8,703 nucleotides of DNA from positions 1 through 8,703 of the forward strand of contig JAWXVF010000113.1 in assembly GCA_044425555.1 (NCBI GenBank), written 5' to 3'. Position numbers and translations under genes: made by a program. This stretch comes from JAWXVE01 sp044425555 (GTDB taxonomy: Bacteria; Bacillota; Clostridia; Lachnospirales; Lachnospiraceae). A model generated the notes under the pieces. The model was given only the letters and a program-made list of their open reading frames with translations, was not told where the DNA came from and did not search any database. Within the stretch, counting starts at the first letter, position 1, and each line of letters starts with the position of its first letter. Shown piece by piece: positions 5,870 through 8,703 of this stretch.

Positions 5870-6877
5870 TTACGAACTAACAAGTAACTTGCTTCGTCGT
5901 ACTGCACAGATAAATAAAATTGCTGACAAACCTAACGTTAGTGCCATATCTGGCATAGCAGCTCCTATACTGCCACTTTGTTGCATACTTTCAATTCCAT
6001 GTATAATCCATCTTTGTGGAAAGACTGCTCCAATCTTTTGCATAATGGTTGGCATGAATTCATAAGGGAATAAGGTTCCTGCAAATAATCCCATAGGCGT
6101 TAATATAAATGTACCTAGTACCCATAATGCTTCTTCTTTGTTAAATAAGGTAGCAACAAACAGGAATAATGTGGTAGAAAATATATTGGCAATACAGAGC
6201 ATTAATAAAAACCCTAGTGAATTTTTCATACCAAAATCAAATCTTAATACCATAGCCGTCAAATAATATACAAGGGAACTTACCATCATAAAAAATATGT
6301 ATACCATTGAAAGCCCCCCTAAATAACTTGCTACACTTGTTCTACTTAACAGAATTCTTTCTCTCATTTTATTTTTACGTTCACTAATCAGTAAGGAAGC
6401 TAATGCACTACCTGATGCTAACGTTTTATAGATCATAAATCCTAGTGAATTACTGAGATTCAACCCCTTTTTAGGTGCATCATTCACCGTAACCATATCA
6501 CCTAACTCTGCTTGATGAAATGCTTGCTCTACACATAGCGTAACAATGCCCTCTACTTCAGAATCCCCCAAGCTTCGAATCACTATGGTGTCTTCTTCTA
6601 AGATTACGGCAATTTCAATGTTACCTGCCATTAATTTGCCATCCACTTCATCACTAGCAACTTCTATTAATTTAATCCCCTCTAGCGACTCTAATGCTAA
6701 TTCTACTTGTTCCCTTTGCGGAATATCCTCACCTATAATAGCAATATTATGTTGTGTAGAATAAGGCAATAGAAAGGACATTAGTAAAAATACAAAAATG
6801 GGTTGTACCGTTAAAATATAGAAAAATCCTTTGTTTCTTGTAAATAATTTCCATGCATTTAAGAGAATTGGTTTCAT
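5870..6877 (-). CDS. ABC-2 type exporter permease, second subunit
   Basis: A 335-aa permease with one N-terminal membrane helix (about 18-40) after a basic KLFTRNKGF segment. An extracytoplasmic domain (about 41-145) follows, then a cluster of five helices ending near residue 328. The FPQRWIIHGIESMQ segment before the last helix is typical of ABC2_membrane_3/DrrB-type permeases. Its start overlaps the stop of the preceding permease (ATGA, 6877-6874), with AGGA 8 nt upstream, so translation is coupled. It probably pairs with the preceding permease as a heterodimeric channel driven by the ATPase. The cargo (drug, lipid, peptide or other) cannot be deduced. Confidence 0.88.
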   Translation of the reverse strand: MKPILLNAWKLFTRNKGFFYILTVQPIFVFLLMSFLLPYSTQHNIAIIGEDIPQREQVELALESLEGIKLIEVASDEVDGKLMAGNIEIAVILEEDTIVIRSLGDSEVEGIVTLCVEQAFHQAELGDMVTVNDAPKKGLNLSNSLGFMIYKTLASGSALASLLISERKNKMRERILLSRTSVASYLGGLSMVYIFFMMVSSLVYYLTAMVLRFDFGMKNSLGFLLMLCIANIFSTTLFLFVATLFNKEEALWVLGTFILTPMGLFAGTLFPYEFMPTIMQKIGAVFPQRWIIHGIESMQQSGSIGAAMPDMALTLGLSAILFICAVRRSKLLVSS

Positions 6878-7989
6878 GCTGTTCTTCCTACCTTTCCTGT
6901 ACGATTTGTTGCACTTTTATGAGAACGAATCCCCAATAAACACAATAATCCTACAATTAATCCAGTTAAAACAAAACACGCGTTTCTTGTATTGTAATCA
7001 AGAATATTATTTTGTAAATTTACGATTGCACTATTAAACCAGTACAAAGGACTACAATGAATCACAATATTCATAAAAGCAGTATTTTCCAATAAATAGA
7101 GCGGTGTAATAGCTCCACCAAAATAACCACTTAACATAGATAGCATAAGAACATTACTCTGACAGCTAGCTTTACTCTTACAGAGCACACCCATAACGCC
7201 CCCAAATACAGCACTATAAATCGCTAATAATAAAAATAACGCAAACATAATACCTGTATATTCTCCCCAAGACACTTTGAACAATAAATTAGAAGAGATA
7301 AATACTACCAGTATCTGACCAATTCCACAGATAATACCCATTACTATTTTTGCTAAGAAGACACTTCCCATTCCTGCTTTTGATAGTTTAATACGTTCTA
7401 ATGTTCCTAGAATCTTTTCATTCTGCATTGAGAATCCAACGATTAATCCCATAAACAAAATAGAAAATGCTAGACTTGAAAAAGTGTAATAACCAATGGA
7501 ATCAATTTTCGTTCCTTGCACCACTTCTCTTTCTACAATACTAGAAGAAGTTGCTTCCCTAAAACTCGTATGATTAGCAAGTTGAACAAACAAATTTCTT
7601 ACAAGCTCACCACCTTCAGGTTCATTAAAGGTAGAACGAAAATAAGAATATTCTGTGTCATGGATGGTAATTAACCCATACGCTTCACTTTCTTCCACAC
7701 GACTCTTAGCAACTTCTACCTGATCCACTTCCGCAAAGATAACACCCGTGACTCTGTTGATTTCTTCTACTATTCCTTCAAAATGTTCCATCGCTTGCGA
7801 ACTGTCTGTATCAACGAAATAGAACATGGTGCCAGCATCAAAGGTGTGATAATCCGCATTCATATAATTCCCTAATGCGTAACCAAAAATCATAAGTAAA
7901 AGAATCGGAAGCAAAATCATCACTGCAAGATTCCCTTTACTTGTAATAAAGGATTTCAATTCCTTTTTCAAGATTACAAAAAACATCAT
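6874..7989 (-). CDS. ABC-2 type exporter permease, first subunit
   Basis: A 371-aa permease with TM1 at about 20-40 and an acidic extracytoplasmic domain (about 41-170). A helical block follows, beginning YYTFSSLAFSILFMGLIVGF. The cytoplasmic NEKILGTLERIKLSK loop after it is the hallmark of ABC-2 permeases (ABC2_membrane_3). The ATG overlaps the ATPase stop (ATGA, 7989-7986). AAGGAGG ends only 3 nt before this ATG and 6 nt before the next in-frame ATG (7986-7984), so Met2 may be the real start, shortening the protein by one residue. It is the same length class as the next gene and looks like its divergent paralogue, indicating a two-permease exporter. Confidence 0.9.
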   Translation of the reverse strand: MMFFVILKKELKSFITSKGNLAVMILLPILLLMIFGYALGNYMNADYHTFDAGTMFYFVDTDSSQAMEHFEGIVEEINRVTGVIFAEVDQVEVAKSRVEESEAYGLITIHDTEYSYFRSTFNEPEGGELVRNLFVQLANHTSFREATSSSIVEREVVQGTKIDSIGYYTFSSLAFSILFMGLIVGFSMQNEKILGTLERIKLSKAGMGSVFLAKIVMGIICGIGQILVVFISSNLLFKVSWGEYTGIMFALFLLLAIYSAVFGGVMGVLCKSKASCQSNVLMLSMLSGYFGGAITPLYLLENTAFMNIVIHCSPLYWFNSAIVNLQNNILDYNTRNACFVLTGLIVGLLCLLGIRSHKSATNRTGKVGRTA

Positions 7990-8703
7990 GAACCTCCTTG
8001 CTTTTGATCACGTAATTCTTTTCCTGTTAATAATAAGAATAATTCTTCAAGACTTGGTTCCTTTTGCTGAATATTCTTTATAACAAGACCGTGTTTTACA
8101 GACAATTGGATAATCTGATCAATGACTACTATTTCCTCCCCATGATAGAGTTTACAAGACCAGTCTCCCATATGATATTTATGAATTTCTTCTAATTGCG
8201 AAATACTTTCTTCCATTGCTTTTATATCTCCAACACTTTCAGAAAATTGAATTTCTAATTCCACATCTCGTCCAATTTTATTCATAATATCCGTTTTGCT
8301 TCCACTAGCAATGACAGAGCCATGATCAATTACCGTAATCTTATCACAAATGGCTTCCACTTCTGGCATATAATGGGTGGTATAGATAATGGTCGCTCCC
8401 TCATCATTTAAAGTCTTTACATTCTCTAATATGCGATTTCTAGATTGTGGATCAATTCCTACTGTAGGTTCATCCATAATAATAAGCTTAGGAGAATGGG
8501 CAATCCCACAAGCAAGATTTAATCGCCTCTTCATTCCACCTGAGAATTCTTCCGCTTTTTGATCTTGCACCTCTGTTAACCCAACAAAATCAAGTGCCTT
8601 CACTGTTCTCTCTTTTAACTCTTCTCCCTTAAAGCCATAGAGAGAACAGAAAAAGCTTACATTTTCCGCCGAAGTCAACTCTGGATAAATGGCCAAATCT
8701 TGT
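7986..8703 (-). CDS. ABC exporter ATPase, DrrA/CcmA-like (5' end outside window)
   Basis: The frame stays open to the window edge, so the N-terminus with the Walker A motif is missing; 238 residues are present. The visible part opens at the Q-loop (QDLAIYPELTSAENVSFF). It continues with signature FSGGMKRR (window residues 53-60), Walker B LIIMDEP (73-79), D-loop GID and an H-loop YTTHYM (H110). The C-terminal extension ends with EPSLEELFLLLTGKELRD, typical of ATPases paired with ABC-2 permeases. A TTG at 8696 could be mistaken for a start, but it lies just past the Q-loop and is plainly internal. The stop overlaps the start of the first permease. The role is ATP-driven export of an unknown cargo. 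Confidence 0.92.
   Translation of the reverse strand, partial: QDLAIYPELTSAENVSFFCSLYGFKGEELKERTVKALDFVGLTEVQDQKAEEFSGGMKRRLNLACGIAHSPKLIIMDEPTVGIDPQSRNRILENVKTLNDEGATIIYTTHYMPEVEAICDKITVIDHGSVIASGSKTDIMNKIGRDVELEIQFSESVGDIKAMEESISQLEEIHKYHMGDWSCKLYHGEEIVVIDQIIQLSVKHGLVIKNIQQKEPSLEELFLLLTGKELRDQKQGGS

Noticed and set aside
6546..7037. Plus-strand frames at 6546-6764 and 6831-7037
   Set aside because: Antisense shadows of the two ABC-2 permease genes; no ribosome binding site or domain support.
8694..8696. TTG at 8696 as the start of the ABC ATPase
   Set aside because: The frame continues upstream through the Q-loop residues Gln-Asp to the window edge, and Walker A would be missing, so the gene is truncated by the window.

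Overview
The window looks like chromosomal DNA from a low-GC Firmicute, most plausibly a Lachnospiraceae/Clostridia-type anaerobe. The reasons are AT-rich sequence, strong AGGAG-type ribosome binding sites, consensus sigma-A promoters (TTGACA, 17-bp spacers), a class-I ECF transporter with a fused double ATPase, and an Rpn-like PD-(D/E)XK protein with Gly-Ile-Glu-Gln repeats, a type abundant in that family. The placement rests on style and family content only. All convincing genes lie on the minus strand, so transcription runs from high to low coordinates.

Right part (8703 to 3051): a tightly packed transport operon that enters from outside the window. It encodes an ABC exporter (an ATPase whose N-terminus is cut off by the window edge, then two ABC-2 permeases joined by ATGA stop/start overlaps). 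After a 70-bp gap comes an ECF importer: an S component resembling the MptD/Trep_Strep family, EcfT, and a 463-aa EcfA with two ABC domains. There is no obvious terminator after ecfA.

Middle part (3050 to 1365): a separate two-gene unit with its own near-consensus promoter. An OLD/ABC-like AAA ATPase (327 aa) is followed, 1 nt after its stop codon, by a 169-aa protein with a PD-(D/E)XK nuclease core. An ATPase plus a small nuclease is the architecture of several anti-phage systems (Septu, PARIS, Gabija), but the pairing here with a compact PD-(D/E)XK partner is not one I can assign to a named system. It is the best candidate in the window for an undescribed system.

Left part (1364 to 1): a 291-bp intergenic region, then a partial Rpn/PDDEXK_2-family nuclease gene. 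The intergenic region holds a possible 6-codon leader ORF whose stop abuts a 22-bp inverted repeat, and a strong promoter. The Rpn-like gene contains an in-frame internal ATG with a near-perfect Shine-Dalgarno just before its repeat region. This recalls the intragenic antitoxin arrangement reported for E. coli rpn genes. Two PD-(D/E)XK nuclease genes side by side give this end of the window a small defence-island character.
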